Shown here: piece by piece, positions 47,923 to 58,411 of the stretch
How the letters are laid out: each line of letters begins with the position of its first letter
How positions within the stretch are numbered: position 1 is the first letter of the stretch
DNA from: Methyloceanibacter stevinii
Lineage (GTDB): Bacteria; Pseudomonadota; Alphaproteobacteria; Rhizobiales; Methyloligellaceae
Assembly (NCBI RefSeq): GCF_001723355.1
Contig: NZ_LPWE01000010.1
Location: 62,001-126,000, forward strand
DNA length: 64,000 nucleotides
Direction: 5' to 3'
Notes under the pieces: model-generated
What the model saw: the letters and a program-made list of their open reading frames with translations, nothing else
Databases searched by the model: none
Told to the model about the DNA's origin: nothing
Position numbers and translations under genes: made by a program

Positions 47923-50009
47923 TGGGGACTCCGCAGAGACGCAACTGGCGCCGCCGCCTCACTTATGCGGCGGTCGGCGCGTTGTGGTGCGGCGCCATCG
48001 CCGCGGGAGCGCTTGTCGGCCTCGCCGATACGTTCGGGCCGCCGCCGCTCGGCAAGAACCTCAACTATTCCAAGACCGTGCTCGGCAGCGACGGCGACCT
48101 GTTGCGCGCGTATCTCGCGCCCGATGGCCGCTGGCGTCTGCCCGCCTCACGCACGGATGTGGACCCGCGCTTCCTGGAGGCGCTGCTCGCCTATGAGGAC
48201 AAGCGCTTCTACGACCATCATGGCGTCGACCCGCTTTCCATGACGCGCGCTTTCTTCCAGTTCGCGACGCGTGGAGAGATCGTCTCGGGCGGGTCGACGA
48301 TCACAATGCAGGTCGCCCGCCTCCTGGAGCCGCGGCGCAAGCGCTCGCTCTATGCGAAGTACCGCCAGATGGTGCGGGCGCTGCAACTCGAGCAGGCCTA
48401 CAGCAAGAACGAAATCCTCTCGCTCTATCTCACGCTGGCGCCCTATGGCGGCAACCTTGAAGGAATCCGCGCGGCGTCCTTCGCCTATTTCGGCAAGGAG
48501 CCGCGACGCCTGACACTCGGCGAAACGGCGCTGCTGGTCGCCTTGCCGCAGTCGCCGGAATATCGCCGCCCCGATCGCCACCCGAAACACGCGCGTGCAG
48601 GCCGGAACCGCGTTCTCGATCGCATCTCTGACAGCGGCATCTTCAGCCCTGCGGAACTGGAGGCGGCCAAGGCCGAGCCGGTGCCGGACGCGCGCAGACC
48701 CATGCCGCTCGGCGCGCCCCATGCCGCGGACGACGCCAAGGCCGCGTTCGCCGGTCAATCGATCATCCGGCTGACGATCCGCGCGCGGCTGCAACGGCGC
48801 CTGGAGCGGCTGGCCCGCGAACGCGCCGTCGCTCTCGGCGATGCCATGTCCGTGGCCATCGTGGTCGTGGAGAATGACACGGGCCGCGTGCTCGCCCGTG
48901 TCGGCACGCCCGACTATTTCGATCTGGACCGCGCCGGTCAGGTGGACCTCACCCGCGCGGTGCGCTCGCCAGGCTCCACGTTGAAGCCCTTTATCTACGG
49001 GCTCGGCTTCGAGGACGGCCTGATCCATCCGGAGTCGCTGATCGAGGACAGGCCCATTCGGTTCGGCGACTACGCACCGGAGAATTTCGACCAGACGTTT
49101 CAGGGCACCGTCACGGTGCGCCGGGCGCTGCAACAGTCCCTCAACGTGCCGGCGGTGTCGCTGCTCGATGCGGTCGGCCCCAGCCGCCTTCTGGCGCGGC
49201 TCGACGAGGCGGGCGCGCGGCTGACGCTGCCTGAACACGAAACGGCCGGGCTTGCACTGGGGCTCGGCGGCATCGGCATTCGGCTTGTCGATCTCACCGC
49301 GCTCTATGCGGGCCTGGCGCGCCAGGGAACTGTCGTGCCGCTCTACGAACGCGAGGCAGAGCCGCGCTGGCCGGAACGGCGGCTGATGGAGCCGGTCGCG
49401 GCCTGGTATGTAGGCGACATCTTGCGCGACGCGCCGCCCCCGCCGAACGCGCTTGGCGGGCGGATCGCCTTCAAGACGGGCACGAGCTACGGCTATCGCG
49501 ACGCTTGGGTCGTCGGCTTCGACGGGCGCTATACGGTCGGGGTCTGGACGGGGCGGCCCGACGGCGCCCCGGTGCCCGGTCTTTTGGGGCGCACAGCGGC
49601 AGCGCCGATCCTGTTCGACGTGTTCGCCCGTCTCATCGAGCAGCCGCGTCCTCTGCGCCCGCACCCAAAGGGGTCCTGCTTGCCCGCACCGCGCAGTTCG
49701 CCGCCGCCCTCCGCCGCTTCGCGCGAGCGCCCTTGCCGGCACCGCGCGCGCACCGGACGTGCGCATCCTGTTCCCGCCCGACGGCGCCTCCTTAGCACTC
49801 GAGGCCGACGGGGACACCATCGATCCGTCGCCATCAAGTTCACCGGCGGCACGGCCCCGCTGAACATCCTTGTGGACGGACTGCCGCTGCAGTCGGCACG
49901 TGGGGCCGGAACCGTATTCTTCTCGCCCCAAGGCCCCGGCTTCGTGCGGCTGACCGTGACCGACGCGCTTGGCGCGGCCGACAGCGTGCTCGTCCGGCTG
50001 CAGCAATAG
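47922..50009 (+). CDS. pbpC: Penicillin-binding protein 1C, with a scrambled segment before the C-terminal domain
   Basis: Bifunctional murein synthase of 695 residues as read. An N-terminal helix precedes the glycosyltransferase GT51 domain (YEDKRFYDHHGVDPLSMTRA, GGSTITMQVARLL). The transpeptidase domain has STLK in SPGSTLKPF, SLN, and KTG in FKTGTSYGYRDAW. A C-terminal BiPBP_C domain covers FTGGTAPLNILVDGLP onward. Between about 49665 and 49830 the frame is wrong and neighbouring frames give the family-like APDVRILFPPDGASLALE, so offsetting indels are likely. The start overlaps the macroglobulin stop, the usual operon arrangement. Confidence 0.9.
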   Translation: MGTPQRRNWRRRLTYAAVGALWCGAIAAGALVGLADTFGPPPLGKNLNYSKTVLGSDGDLLRAYLAPDGRWRLPASRTDVDPRFLEALLAYEDKRFYDHHGVDPLSMTRAFFQFATRGEIVSGGSTITMQVARLLEPRRKRSLYAKYRQMVRALQLEQAYSKNEILSLYLTLAPYGGNLEGIRAASFAYFGKEPRRLTLGETALLVALPQSPEYRRPDRHPKHARAGRNRVLDRISDSGIFSPAELEAAKAEPVPDARRPMPLGAPHAADDAKAAFAGQSIIRLTIRARLQRRLERLARERAVALGDAMSVAIVVVENDTGRVLARVGTPDYFDLDRAGQVDLTRAVRSPGSTLKPFIYGLGFEDGLIHPESLIEDRPIRFGDYAPENFDQTFQGTVTVRRALQQSLNVPAVSLLDAVGPSRLLARLDEAGARLTLPEHETAGLALGLGGIGIRLVDLTALYAGLARQGTVVPLYEREAEPRWPERRLMEPVAAWYVGDILRDAPPPPNALGGRIAFKTGTSYGYRDAWVVGFDGRYTVGVWTGRPDGAPVPGLLGRTAAAPILFDVFARLIEQPRPLRPHPKGSCLPAPRSSPPPSAASRERPCRHRARTGRAHPVPARRRLLSTRGRRGHHRSVAIKFTGGTAPLNILVDGLPLQSARGAGTVFFSPQGPGFVRLTVTDALGAADSVLVRLQQ

Positions 50010-50061
50010 GGCTTGCGCCCCTGCCTCTTGACGAATGTCAGGGCCTTGCTCACAACAGCGC

Positions 50062-51441
50062 ATGACCCAGAGCCGCAAAAAGCTCCATATCAAGACCTTC
50101 GGCTGCCAGATGAATGCGTACGATTCCGAGCGCATGGCCGAAGCGCTGGCGCCTGCCGGTTACGATGTGACCGAGGCCATGGACGATGCGGATCTCGTGA
50201 TCCTCAACACCTGCCACATCCGCGAGAAGGCCGCCGAGAAGGTTTACTCGGAACTCGGCCGCGTGCGGCTGAACAAAGAAGCCCGCAAGGGCCAAGGGCG
50301 CGGCACCATGGTCGCCGTGGCCGGCTGCGTGGCGCAGGCCGAAGGCGAGGAGATCATCGCCCGCGCGCCCGTGGTCGATATCGTGGTCGGCCCGCAGAGC
50401 CTGCACAGGCTTGCCGACCTCGTGGCCAAGGCCGAGACCGGGGAACGCTCGGTGGAGACCGCATTCCCCGCCGACGACAAGTTCACCGCGTTGCCGAAGC
50501 GCGTGGGCGGCAAACGCCAGGTTTCCGCCTTCGTGACGGTCCAAGAGGGCTGCGACAAGTTCTGTACGTTCTGCGTCGTGCCCTATACGCGCGGCGCCGA
50601 ATACTCGCGGCCCGTGGCGGACATCGTCGCCGAAGTGGAACGGCTCGCCGCCGCCGGCGTGCGCGAGGTCACGCTGCTCGGCCAGAACGTCAACGCCTAC
50701 CACGGCGACGGCGAGGATGGCTCGTCTTGGTCCCTGGCGCGGCTGCTGCGGCGGCTCGGGGAGATTCCGGACATCGCCCGCATGCGCTTCACCACGAGCC
50801 ATCCGCGCGACATGGACGAGGACCTCATCGCCCTGTTCGGGGATGAAGAGAAGCTGATGCCGTATCTGCATCTGCCCTATCAGGCGGGGTCGGACCGGAT
50901 CTTGGCGGCGATGAACCGCAAACATACGGCCGAGGAATACGAGCGCCTCATCGAGCGCATCCGGGCCGCACGGCCGGACCTCGCCCTTTCAACGGACATC
51001 ATCGTCGGCTTTCCCGGCGAGACGGATGAAGACTTCCAGGACACGCTCGACGTCGCCAAGCGCGTGGGCTTCGCCCAGGCCTTTTCCTTCAAATACAGCG
51101 CCCGTCCGGGCACGCCCGGCGCCTCGCTCGACGGACAAGTTCCGGACATGGTTAAGAAGGAACGGCTGGCCATGCTCCAGGCGCAACTCGAAGAAAGCCG
51201 CCGCGCCTTCGACCGTGCGACAGTCGGCCGCCGGATTCCGGTGCTCTTCGAGGGCAAGGGGCGGAAACCCGGACAGATCGCCGGGCGTTCTCCTTACCTT
51301 CAGGCCGTGTATGTGGACGGTCCGGAACAGTTGATAGGTCGCATCGCCGAGGTTGACATCTCGGCCGCAGGGCCGAACAGTCTTACCGGTGTCATGAACG
51401 CGGGATTTGAATGGCTAGAGCCGATTCGAACAGCCGTTTGA
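50062..51441 (+). CDS. miaB: tRNA-2-methylthio-N6-dimethylallyladenosine synthase MiaB
   Basis: Radical-SAM methylthiotransferase modifying A37 of tRNAs, 459 residues from ATG 50062. The UPF0004 cysteines are in FGCQMN, NTCHIRE and GCVAQ, the radical SAM cluster is GCDKFCTFC, and the TRAM domain begins near [12 protein letters not shown]. It heads the conserved miaB-phoH-ybeY-corC-lnt run. Paralogous to rimO at 22015. Confidence 0.96.
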   Translation: MTQSRKKLHIKTFGCQMNAYDSERMAEALAPAGYDVTEAMDDADLVILNTCHIREKAAEKVYSELGRVRLNKEARKGQGRGTMVAVAGCVAQAEGEEIIARAPVVDIVVGPQSLHRLADLVAKAETGERSVETAFPADDKFTALPKRVGGKRQVSAFVTVQEGCDKFCTFCVVPYTRGAEYSRPVADIVAEVERLAAAGVREVTLLGQNVNAYHGDGEDGSSWSLARLLRRLGEIPDIARMRFTTSHPRDMDEDLIALFGDEEKLMPYLHLPYQAGSDRILAAMNRKHTAEEYERLIERIRAARPDLALSTDIIVGFPGETDEDFQDTLDVAKRVGFAQAFSFKYSARPGTPGASLDGQVPDMVKKERLAMLQAQLEESRRAFDRATVGRRIPVLFEGKGRKPGQIAGRSPYLQAVYVDGPEQLIGRIAEVDISAAGPNSLTGVMNAGFEWLEPIRTAV

Positions 51442-51469
51442 GCTGCAAGGCAGTTTTCGGAAAGCACTT

Positions 51470-52558
51470 TTGACGCGCGGGCGAGTAGCAACGGCAAAGC
51501 GCCTAGATACGGCGCAAGCAAATGGGGTCCAAGAGCCCCTGGTCGTCTATTTTGACGATATGGCCCTTGTGCGCGACCTTCTTGGCCATTTCGACGCGAA
51601 CCTCGCCGTTCTGGAAGAGCGGCTCGGCATCGAAGCCGTGGTCAACGGCACGGCGATCGCCTTGCGCGGCCCGGTTGAGGCCTGCGCCGCCGCAAAGGTC
51701 ATCCTCGAGCACCTCTACAATCGCCTTGCCGCGGGAGAGACCATCGGCGTCGGGGACGTTGCCGGCGCAGTCCGTCACGCCACCGCAGCCGACGTGGCCG
51801 AGAGCGGCGTTCGGCCCAAGGCACAGCAGATCAAGACCCGCAAGCGCGTCATCACCGCAAGGACGCCCGCGCAAAGCGCCTATCTGGAGTGCCTGCAGAA
51901 CAACGACCTCGTTTTCGCCACCGGGCCGGCCGGTACGGGCAAGACCTATCTGGCCGTGGCGTTCGCCGCAGCGGCTTTGGAGAGCGGTCTTTGCGACCGG
52001 CTGATCCTGTCGCGCCCGGCCGTGGAGGCTGGCGAGCGCTTAGGCTTCCTGCCGGGCGACATGCGCGAGAAGGTCGATCCATATTTGCGCCCGCTTTATG
52101 ATGCCCTTTACGACACGCTGGGCTCCGAGCGGGTGGAACGCGGGCTCGAGACCGGCATGATCGAAATCGCCCCACTCGCGTTCATGCGCGGGCGCACGCT
52201 TTCCAATGCCATGGTCATTCTCGACGAGGCGCAAAACTGCACGGCGGTTCAACTGAAGATGTTTCTCACGCGCCTCGGTGAAGGCAGCAAGATGATCGTG
52301 ACCGGCGATCCTACCCAGGTCGACCTGCCCAAGGGGCAGGATTCGGGCCTGTTCCAGGCGATCGAGATCCTGCGTGGGATCGACGAGATCGGCCACATCG
52401 CCTTCGCCAATGCGGACGTGGTCCGGCGCGAACTCGTCGGGCGCATCGTGGCGGCCTACGATGCCGCCAGCCAGTCCGAGCGTCCGGACGCAAAGCCCCT
52501 CGTGGAGCCCTCGCCTGCAGAGCGGACGACCGCTGCTCCCGGCGCCGGGGAAGACTGA
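51470..52558 (+). CDS. PhoH-family ATPase (YbeZ-like)
   Basis: A 362-residue cytoplasmic P-loop ATPase of the PhoH family. An N-terminal KH-like region precedes the PhoH core with Walker [12 protein letters not shown] near residue 155 and Walker B ILDEAQNC. The likely start is TTG at 51470 behind GGAAAG. The stop overlaps the ybeY start (ATGA). The YbeZ-YbeY pair acts in ribosome quality control and 16S rRNA processing in other bacteria. Confidence 0.93.
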   Translation: MTRGRVATAKRLDTAQANGVQEPLVVYFDDMALVRDLLGHFDANLAVLEERLGIEAVVNGTAIALRGPVEACAAAKVILEHLYNRLAAGETIGVGDVAGAVRHATAADVAESGVRPKAQQIKTRKRVITARTPAQSAYLECLQNNDLVFATGPAGTGKTYLAVAFAAAALESGLCDRLILSRPAVEAGERLGFLPGDMREKVDPYLRPLYDALYDTLGSERVERGLETGMIEIAPLAFMRGRTLSNAMVILDEAQNCTAVQLKMFLTRLGEGSKMIVTGDPTQVDLPKGQDSGLFQAIEILRGIDEIGHIAFANADVVRRELVGRIVAAYDAASQSERPDAKPLVEPSPAERTTAAPGAGED

Positions 52559-53154
52559 TGAGCGACGACGGCCCTAGACCGAGTACCAGGCAGACTCCCG
52601 CCACATGCGTGCTGGACGTCGACGTCGTGCGCCACGACGGCGCGTGGACCGAACGCGGTATCAGCGACGCCATGTTGGAGCTTGCAGCTCACGCCGCGCT
52701 TGCCTCCGCACCGCCTACGAAGACCGCGCATTGCGAAGTGACCGTCGTGCTGACGGACGACGCCGAGATCCGCGAGCTCAATCGAACCTGGCGCGGCAAG
52801 GACGAGCCGACGAACGTGCTCTCGTTTCCGTCGGGAGACATGCCCGGCACGGCGGGCGCGATCGATGACGACGTCCCGGATGGCGTCCCTGTGCTCCTCG
52901 GCGATATCGTCATTGCGCTCGAGACCACCGCCGCGGAAGCGGCCGAGAAGGCCATTCCCCTGTCCGACCACGTGTCGCATCTGGTGGTGCACGGCGCCCT
53001 GCACTTGCTGGGCTTCGACCATCTTAACGACAAAGAAGCCGAACAGATGGAAGACTTGGAACGACAGGCCCTGGCATCGTTGGGCATTGCGGACCCTTAC
53101 GCGGACGATGTTCCCGCCCGGGACAGCAATGCAGGCCTAGCGGAGATCGCATAA
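52558..53154 (+). CDS. ybeY: Endoribonuclease YbeY
   Basis: A 198-residue zinc-dependent RNase acting in 16S rRNA 3' maturation and ribosome quality control. The metal motif [11 protein letters not shown] near residue 143 supplies the three histidines (HxxxHxxxxxH). [18 protein letters not shown] is the family signature upstream. The start overlaps phoH and the next gene begins directly at the stop. Confidence 0.95.
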   Translation: MSDDGPRPSTRQTPATCVLDVDVVRHDGAWTERGISDAMLELAAHAALASAPPTKTAHCEVTVVLTDDAEIRELNRTWRGKDEPTNVLSFPSGDMPGTAGAIDDDVPDGVPVLLGDIVIALETTAAEAAEKAIPLSDHVSHLVVHGALHLLGFDHLNDKEAEQMEDLERQALASLGIADPYADDVPARDSNAGLAEIA

Positions 53155-54135
53155 ATGAGTACCCCCGCGCCAGAGCGCGATCGCGAAATAGAATCGGCCC
53201 GCACGACCGAAGACGAGTCCTCCTGGTTCGAACGGCTGCTGCAGACGTTCGGACTTAACGACGAACGAGACCTGCGCACTTTGATCGAGAGCGCTCTCGT
53301 CAAAAGCACAAGCGATGCGCTGAGCCCGCAGGAACGCAGCATGATGCTGCGTATATTGCGTTTCGGCACGCTGACCGTGGAGGACGTCATGGTCCCCCGC
53401 GCCGACATCGTCTCCGTGGACGACAGCGTGAGCATCGAGGACCTGTTGCGCGTGTTCCGAAAGTCCGAACACAGCCGCGTTCCGGTCTATCGCGAAACCT
53501 TGGACGACCCGCGCGGCATGATCCATATCCGCGACTTGATGTCGTGGATCACCGAGGAAGCGAACGGCACCGACGACGGCCGCATCGACCTCGGCAAGGT
53601 CGACCTCACGCGGACCGTCGGCTCAATCGAAATCGCACGCGAGTTGATCTACGTGCCGCCGTCCATGTCCGTGCTCGATCTCCTGCTCAAGATGCAGACG
53701 GCGCAGCTTCATCTCGCGCTCGTCGTCGACGAATATGGCGGCACGGACGGCCTCGTCTCGATCGAGGATCTCGTGGAAGAGGTCGTGGGCGATATCGCCG
53801 ATGAGCACGACGTCGAAGACGAACCCATGCTGGAGAACGATCCGGTGCTCGGCCTCGTCGCAGACGCCCGGCTGCCCATCGAAGAGTTGGACGAGTATCT
53901 GGGCGTCGACCTCGTCACCGACGAACAGGAAGAGGATATCGACACGCTGGGCGGCGTGGTGTTTGCGCTCGCCGGCCGGATTCCCGCGCGTGGCGAGGTG
54001 GTGAGCCATCCGTGCGGCGTCGAGTTCGAGGTTCTGGACGCCGACCCGCGACGGATCAAGCGCGTGCGCATCCATCTGCCCAAGGGGCATATCATCCCCG
54101 CCGAGAAGAGCGGCGCAACGCCAAGCGAGTCTTGA
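53155..54135 (+). CDS. CorC/HlyC-type CBS-domain protein
   Basis: A 326-residue soluble protein with two CBS domains (roughly residues 75-195: VMVPRADIVSVDDSVS and YVPPSMSVLDLLLKMQ) and a C-terminal transporter-associated (CorC_HlyC) domain from residue 215. It lacks the N-terminal DUF21 membrane domain, like E. coli CorC/YbeX, which is linked to magnesium/cobalt efflux and ribosome metabolism. It begins at the ybeY stop and overlaps the lnt start (TTGA). Confidence 0.92.
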   Translation: MSTPAPERDREIESARTTEDESSWFERLLQTFGLNDERDLRTLIESALVKSTSDALSPQERSMMLRILRFGTLTVEDVMVPRADIVSVDDSVSIEDLLRVFRKSEHSRVPVYRETLDDPRGMIHIRDLMSWITEEANGTDDGRIDLGKVDLTRTVGSIEIARELIYVPPSMSVLDLLLKMQTAQLHLALVVDEYGGTDGLVSIEDLVEEVVGDIADEHDVEDEPMLENDPVLGLVADARLPIEELDEYLGVDLVTDEQEEDIDTLGGVVFALAGRIPARGEVVSHPCGVEFEVLDADPRRIKRVRIHLPKGHIIPAEKSGATPSES

Positions 54136-55778
54136 GCGGCGCCGTGGCAGGGCCCGCGCGCATCGCGGCCTGGACGGCGGGCCTGACCGGGCTGAAACGC
54201 GCTGCCATGGGCATTCTGCTCGGGGCGATTTCGGTTCTCGCCTTCGCGCCGTTTCATCTGTGGCCCATCCTGTTCGTGAGCCTTGGCGGGCTCGTTTGGC
54301 TGCTCGACGGCAGCTACCGCAGCGGAGAAACGCGCACCGCGCGCGTCCTCGCCGCCGCCCTGACGGGCTTCTGGTTCGGCTTCGGCTTCTTCCTCACGGG
54401 GCTCTATTGGATCGCCGAAGCTTTCCTGGTCGAGCCCTGGCGCCACGGCTGGTTGATCCCCTTCGTCATGACGGCATTCCCGGCCGGCATGGCCTTGTTC
54501 TTCGCAGGCGGCTGCGCGTTCGCCATGGTGCTGTGGCGCGAAGGCCCTGCCCGGATCTTCGCCCTGGGCCTGGGGCTCGGACTTTCGGAGCTCGCGCGCG
54601 GATACGTGCTCACGGGTCTTCCCTGGAACCTGATCGGATACGGGCTCCTCGCTGACCCCTCGTTGATGCAACTCGCCGCTGTCTTTGGCGTCTACGCCGT
54701 GACCGTGTTCGCGGTTCTGGTGTTCGCTTCCCCTGCGGCCATTTGGAGCGGTGGCGGCACACCCAGCCGCGGGTCGGCCGCTCTGGCCACCCTCCTCCTG
54801 GCACTGGTCGCTGCATCCTATATCTGGGGCGCCATGCGCCTCGCAGACGCGACCGATACGCCTACGAACTTTCGCGTCCGCCTCGTACAGGCCAATATCG
54901 ACCAGGCCGAGAAATGGCGGCCCGAGAACGCCACCCGGATCTTCGAAACCTATCTCGAAATGACCGAACGGCCGGGGCTCGAGGACATCGACGTCGTGGT
55001 CTGGCCGGAAACGGCCCTGCCTTTCGCGCTCGACAAGTCTCCGGATGCGCTCGCCGCGATCGGAGACATGCTTCCCGACGGGACGGCACTGCTGGTTGGA
55101 AGCGCACGCTGGACGGAACGGCGTAACGACAAAGGAATCCTTCTCGCGCGCCATGCCTACAACAGCCTCATGGCCGTGGACGATGAGGGGCAGGTTGTCG
55201 CCGTTTACGACAAGATCCACCTGGTCCCCTTCGGCGAATATCTGCCTTACCAGGACTTCCTGGAGAGCCTCGGCGTCATGCAAATGACCGGTGTGCGCGG
55301 CGGCTTCAGTGTGGGGACGGGTCCGCGCTTGATGGCCGTTCCCGGAGCGCCGCCGGCACTGCCGTTGATTTGCTATGAGATCATTTTTCCGAACGAGGTC
55401 CGTGCCGAAGCTTCCCCTCCTGGCGGCGCCGAACGGCCCGGGTGGATGTTGAACGTCACCAACGATGCGTGGTTCGGCTCGAGCGCGGGGCCTTATCAGC
55501 ACTTCTACCAGGCGCGCGTGCGCGCGGTGGAACTCGGGCTGCCTTTGGTGCGTGTCGCCAATACGGGCGTGTCGGCGGTTGTGGATCCTCACGGCCGCGT
55601 TCTTGCGAAGATCGATCTCGATACGAGGGCTATCCGCGACGTCGGCGTGCCCACTTTGGGCCTCATCACGCCCTATGCCGTATGGGGGTTGTGGGCGGAG
55701 TTTCTTGCCCTCGGAATCGCCTTATTGGGATGGCTTGTTTGCCGCATCTGCACCGGGCCACCGCGCTTGACTGGCTGA
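54132..55778 (+). CDS. lnt: Apolipoprotein N-acyltransferase
   Basis: Inner-membrane enzyme adding the third acyl chain to lipoproteins, 548 residues. Six or more N-terminal helices precede the periplasmic nitrilase-like domain. The catalytic triad is visible: Glu in WPETALPF, Lys in YDKIHLVPFGEYLPY and Cys in LICYEIIFP. The TTG at 54132 overlaps the corC stop; a GTG at 54144 is a close alternative. It ends about 90 bases before the XRE regulator gene. Confidence 0.95.
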   Translation: MSGAVAGPARIAAWTAGLTGLKRAAMGILLGAISVLAFAPFHLWPILFVSLGGLVWLLDGSYRSGETRTARVLAAALTGFWFGFGFFLTGLYWIAEAFLVEPWRHGWLIPFVMTAFPAGMALFFAGGCAFAMVLWREGPARIFALGLGLGLSELARGYVLTGLPWNLIGYGLLADPSLMQLAAVFGVYAVTVFAVLVFASPAAIWSGGGTPSRGSAALATLLLALVAASYIWGAMRLADATDTPTNFRVRLVQANIDQAEKWRPENATRIFETYLEMTERPGLEDIDVVVWPETALPFALDKSPDALAAIGDMLPDGTALLVGSARWTERRNDKGILLARHAYNSLMAVDDEGQVVAVYDKIHLVPFGEYLPYQDFLESLGVMQMTGVRGGFSVGTGPRLMAVPGAPPALPLICYEIIFPNEVRAEASPPGGAERPGWMLNVTNDAWFGSSAGPYQHFYQARVRAVELGLPLVRVANTGVSAVVDPHGRVLAKIDLDTRAIRDVGVPTLGLITPYAVWGLWAEFLALGIALLGWLVCRICTGPPRLTG

Positions 55779-55871
55779 CCTGGGCCAACCTATGTACTTG
55801 CCTAACCTAGAAACTTTGGCGGGAGAGCCCGGCGGCCTCTTTCGCAATCAGCCCCAAACGAGAACGATTCA

Positions 55872-56288
55872 ATGGCAGGGAAAAAACCCAATCCCATCGA
55901 CGCCCATGTTGGCAGCCGAGTCCGGCTAAGGCGCATGCTTCTCGGCATGAGCCAGGAGCGCCTCGGCGATAGCATGGGGCTGACCTTTCAGCAGGTGCAA
56001 AAGTACGAGAAGGGCGCAAACCGTATCGGGGCGAGCCGCCTTTACCACATCTCGAAAATACTCGGCGTGCCCGTGGGGTTCTTCTTCGAGGAAGCTCCCA
56101 ACATCGAAGAGAACGCGGCCACGCCCGGCATGGCGGAACCGGAATCCGAGGCCTTCATCCTCGACTTTCTGAATACGCGCGAAGGACTTGAGCTCAATCG
56201 CGCCTTCACCAAGATTCCTGATCCGAAGGTTCGTAAGAGCATCGTCGACCTCGTCCGCGCGCTGAGCGAGCCGAAGGGTCAGAAGTAG
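55872..56288 (+). CDS. XRE-family helix-turn-helix regulator
   Basis: A 138-residue DNA-binding protein. The Cro/CI-type HTH (residues 10-65) reads VRLRRMLLGMSQERLGDSMGLTFQQVQKYEKGANRIGASRL. The C-terminal part ends FTKIPDPKVRKSIVDLVRAL, a tail seen in the rhizobial PraR-like regulators that sit upstream of metK. The target is unknown. ATG at 55872 follows an A-rich ribosome site. Confidence 0.92.
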   Translation: MAGKKPNPIDAHVGSRVRLRRMLLGMSQERLGDSMGLTFQQVQKYEKGANRIGASRLYHISKILGVPVGFFFEEAPNIEENAATPGMAEPESEAFILDFLNTREGLELNRAFTKIPDPKVRKSIVDLVRALSEPKGQK

Positions 56289-56357
56289 GGTCCGCAGCAC
56301 TCTCTCAACGTAAGGGGCTTGACCTCGGGTCGCGCCGTTGCCAGAACCGGCCCCGCA

Positions 56358-56375
56358 CGTCGGCCTGTGCCGACG
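56358..56375 (+). promoter_or_regulatory. Hairpin just upstream of metK
   Basis: Perfect seven-base stem CGTCGGC/GCCGACG with a CTGT loop, ending 22 bases before the metK GTG. I looked for SAM-II and SAM/SAH consensus elements around it and did not find them, so a regulatory role is only possible. Confidence 0.35.
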
Positions 56376-56397
56376 ATCTCACACGAAGGGAAGCCCA

Positions 56398-57573
56398 GTG
56401 GCCCGAGGAAACTACCTCTTTACGAGCGAATCCGTGTCCGAAGGACATCCGGACAAGGTTTGCGACCGCATCTCCGATGCCGTGGTGGATCTGTATCTTG
56501 CTGCCGATCCGCTCTCGCGGGTGGCCTGCGAGACACTTGTCACCACCAATCATATCGTCCTTGCGGGCGAGGTCCGGGGCCCGGAGAGCGTGACCAGCGA
56601 AGCCATTGAAGCGGCGGCGCGGCGCGCGGTCCGGGAGATCGGCTACGAGCAGAAAGGCTTCCACTGGGACCTCGCCTCGTTCGAGAACCTCCTGCACGAG
56701 CAGTCCGCCGACATCGCCATGGGCGTGGACGCCGATTCCGATAAGGAAAAGGACCGAGGCGCCGGCGACCAGGGCATCATGTTCGGCTATGCCTGCCGCG
56801 AGACGGACGCGCTCATGCCCGCGCCGATCTTCTATTCCCATCGCATCCTTCACGAGATGGCCAAGGCCCGTCACGCGGGCCGCACGCCGGAACTCGGTCC
56901 CGATGCCAAGAGCCAGGTGACGCTGGTCTATGAGAACGGCATGCCCGTCCGCGCCGATTCCGTCGTGGTCTCCACTCAGCACGACGAGAAAGCCACAACG
57001 GAACAGGTCGAAGCGATCGTCCGCGGCGTGGTGGACGAAGTCCTTCCGAAGGGCTGGGTCGACGGCAAGACGAAGTTCTACGTGAACCCGACCGGCCGTT
57101 TCGTCATCGGCGGCCCCGACGGCGATGCCGGACTGACCGGCCGCAAGATCATTGTCGACACGTATGGCGGCGCGGCCCCGCATGGCGGCGGCGCCTTCTC
57201 CGGCAAGGACCCGACCAAGGTCGACCGTTCGGCGGCTTACGCATCCCGCTACCTCGCCAAGAACGTTGTCGCGGCGGGACTTGCCGACAAGTGCACCTTG
57301 CAGGTGTCCTACGCCATCGGCGTGTCGCAGCCTTTGTCGCTCTATGCGGATCTGCATGGGACGGGAAAGGTGGCCGAAGACAAGCTCGAGAACGCCCTGC
57401 GCGAGGTGATGGATCTCAGCCCGCGCGGCATTCGCGAACATTTGGGCCTCAGCCGGCCGATCTACGAGCGCACCGCCGCCTACGGCCATTTTGGCCGGAC
57501 GCCGGAAAACGACGGCGGCTTCTCCTGGGAGCGCGTCGACCTGGCCGACCCGATTCGCGGCGCGCTCAGCTAA
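56398..57573 (+). CDS. metK: S-adenosylmethionine synthetase
   Basis: Cytoplasmic enzyme making SAM from methionine and ATP, 391 residues from GTG 56398 behind GAAGGGA. The family motifs are [16 protein letters not shown] near the N-terminus, the ATP-binding [13 protein letters not shown] and the phosphate-binding [19 protein letters not shown]. It supplies the cofactor used by trmB downstream and by miaB and rimO in this window. A strong terminator follows. Confidence 0.97.
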   Translation: MARGNYLFTSESVSEGHPDKVCDRISDAVVDLYLAADPLSRVACETLVTTNHIVLAGEVRGPESVTSEAIEAAARRAVREIGYEQKGFHWDLASFENLLHEQSADIAMGVDADSDKEKDRGAGDQGIMFGYACRETDALMPAPIFYSHRILHEMAKARHAGRTPELGPDAKSQVTLVYENGMPVRADSVVVSTQHDEKATTEQVEAIVRGVVDEVLPKGWVDGKTKFYVNPTGRFVIGGPDGDAGLTGRKIIVDTYGGAAPHGGGAFSGKDPTKVDRSAAYASRYLAKNVVAAGLADKCTLQVSYAIGVSQPLSLYADLHGTGKVAEDKLENALREVMDLSPRGIREHLGLSRPIYERTAAYGHFGRTPENDGGFSWERVDLADPIRGALS

Positions 57574-57601
57574 GGCGCAAGGACACGCAACGAACTCGCT
57601 T

Positions 57602-57635
57602 GATGGCCGGGCATCGTCCCGGCCATCGGCTTTTT
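57602..57635 (+). terminator. Rho-independent terminator after metK
   Basis: Perfect ten-base stem GATGGCCGGG/CCCGGCCATC with a six-base loop followed by GGCTTTTT, 28 bases after the metK stop and just before trmB. Confidence 0.88.
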
Positions 57636-57655
57636 GGGGGTAGACAGGCGACCCC

Positions 57656-58384
57656 ATGCTTGGCACGCAGCGTGAGATGACGACGGAGACACGAGACGGC
57701 GGCGACGCGCACCCGCTCCGCTCCTATGGACGGCGCAAGGGCAAACGGCTGACCGCCCGCAAGGCAGCACTCGTCGCCGATCTTCTGCCGCGGCTCCGTC
57801 CTGACCTCTCACACCCGGCCCCCAACGATGTGCGGACGTTGTTCGATCGCGCCTTGCGCGAGGCCTGGCTCGAAATAGGCTTTGGCGGCGGCGAGCACCT
57901 CCTCTGGCAGGCGCGCGCGAACCCGGATATCGGCATGATCGGCTGCGAGCCCTTCCTCAACGGCGTTGCCAGCCTACTCGGGGGCATCGACGATCACGGC
58001 ATCGAGACGATCCTCATCCATGACGGCGACGCGCGGGACCTCATCGCGTGGCTGCCCGACGCGTCGATCTCCCGCGCATTCATTCTTTTCCCGGACCCCT
58101 GGCCGAAGAAGCGCCAGGCCAAACGGCGGCTGCTGACGCCGGCGCTCGTCCGGTCCCTCGCCCGCATCCTCCAGCCCGGCGGCGAACTGCGGTTCGCCAG
58201 CGACGACATGAACTATGTGCGCGCGGCGCTGTTCACGATCGGCCGCGATGGGGATTATGTGTGGACCGCGAGCCGCGCCAACGACTGGCGGGAGCGCCCC
58301 GCGGACTGGCCGGAAACGCGTTACGAGCGTAAGGCATTGAGCGAGGGCCGGAAGCCGTCCTATCTTTGCTTTCGTCGTCGCTGA
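57656..58384 (+). CDS. trmB: tRNA (guanine-N7-)-methyltransferase
   Basis: SAM-dependent enzyme forming m7G46 in tRNA, 242 residues from ATG 57656; ATG at 57677 is equally possible. The SAM-binding motif is LEIGFGGGEHLLWQA, and the family motif FPDPWPKKRQAKRRL is complete. The N-terminal GRRKGKRLTARKA is basic as expected. It follows the metK terminator closely, so it may have its own promoter within the last 60 bases or depend on read-through. Confidence 0.95.
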   Translation: MLGTQREMTTETRDGGDAHPLRSYGRRKGKRLTARKAALVADLLPRLRPDLSHPAPNDVRTLFDRALREAWLEIGFGGGEHLLWQARANPDIGMIGCEPFLNGVASLLGGIDDHGIETILIHDGDARDLIAWLPDASISRAFILFPDPWPKKRQAKRRLLTPALVRSLARILQPGGELRFASDDMNYVRAALFTIGRDGDYVWTASRANDWRERPADWPETRYERKALSEGRKPSYLCFRRR

Positions 58385-58411
58385 CCTTGGAACAACCCCT
58401 TGGAGCACGCC

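Noticed and set aside
48147-50135. A 662-codon - strand open frame.
   Set aside because: It lies antisense to pbpC, whose catalytic motifs are all readable on the + strand.
53709-55592. A 627-codon - strand open frame.
   Set aside because: Antisense to corC and lnt, with low-complexity charged composition.
56289-56397. Possible SAM riboswitch upstream of metK.
   Set aside because: Only a simple hairpin is present; I could not find the SAM-II or SAM/SAH consensus segments.
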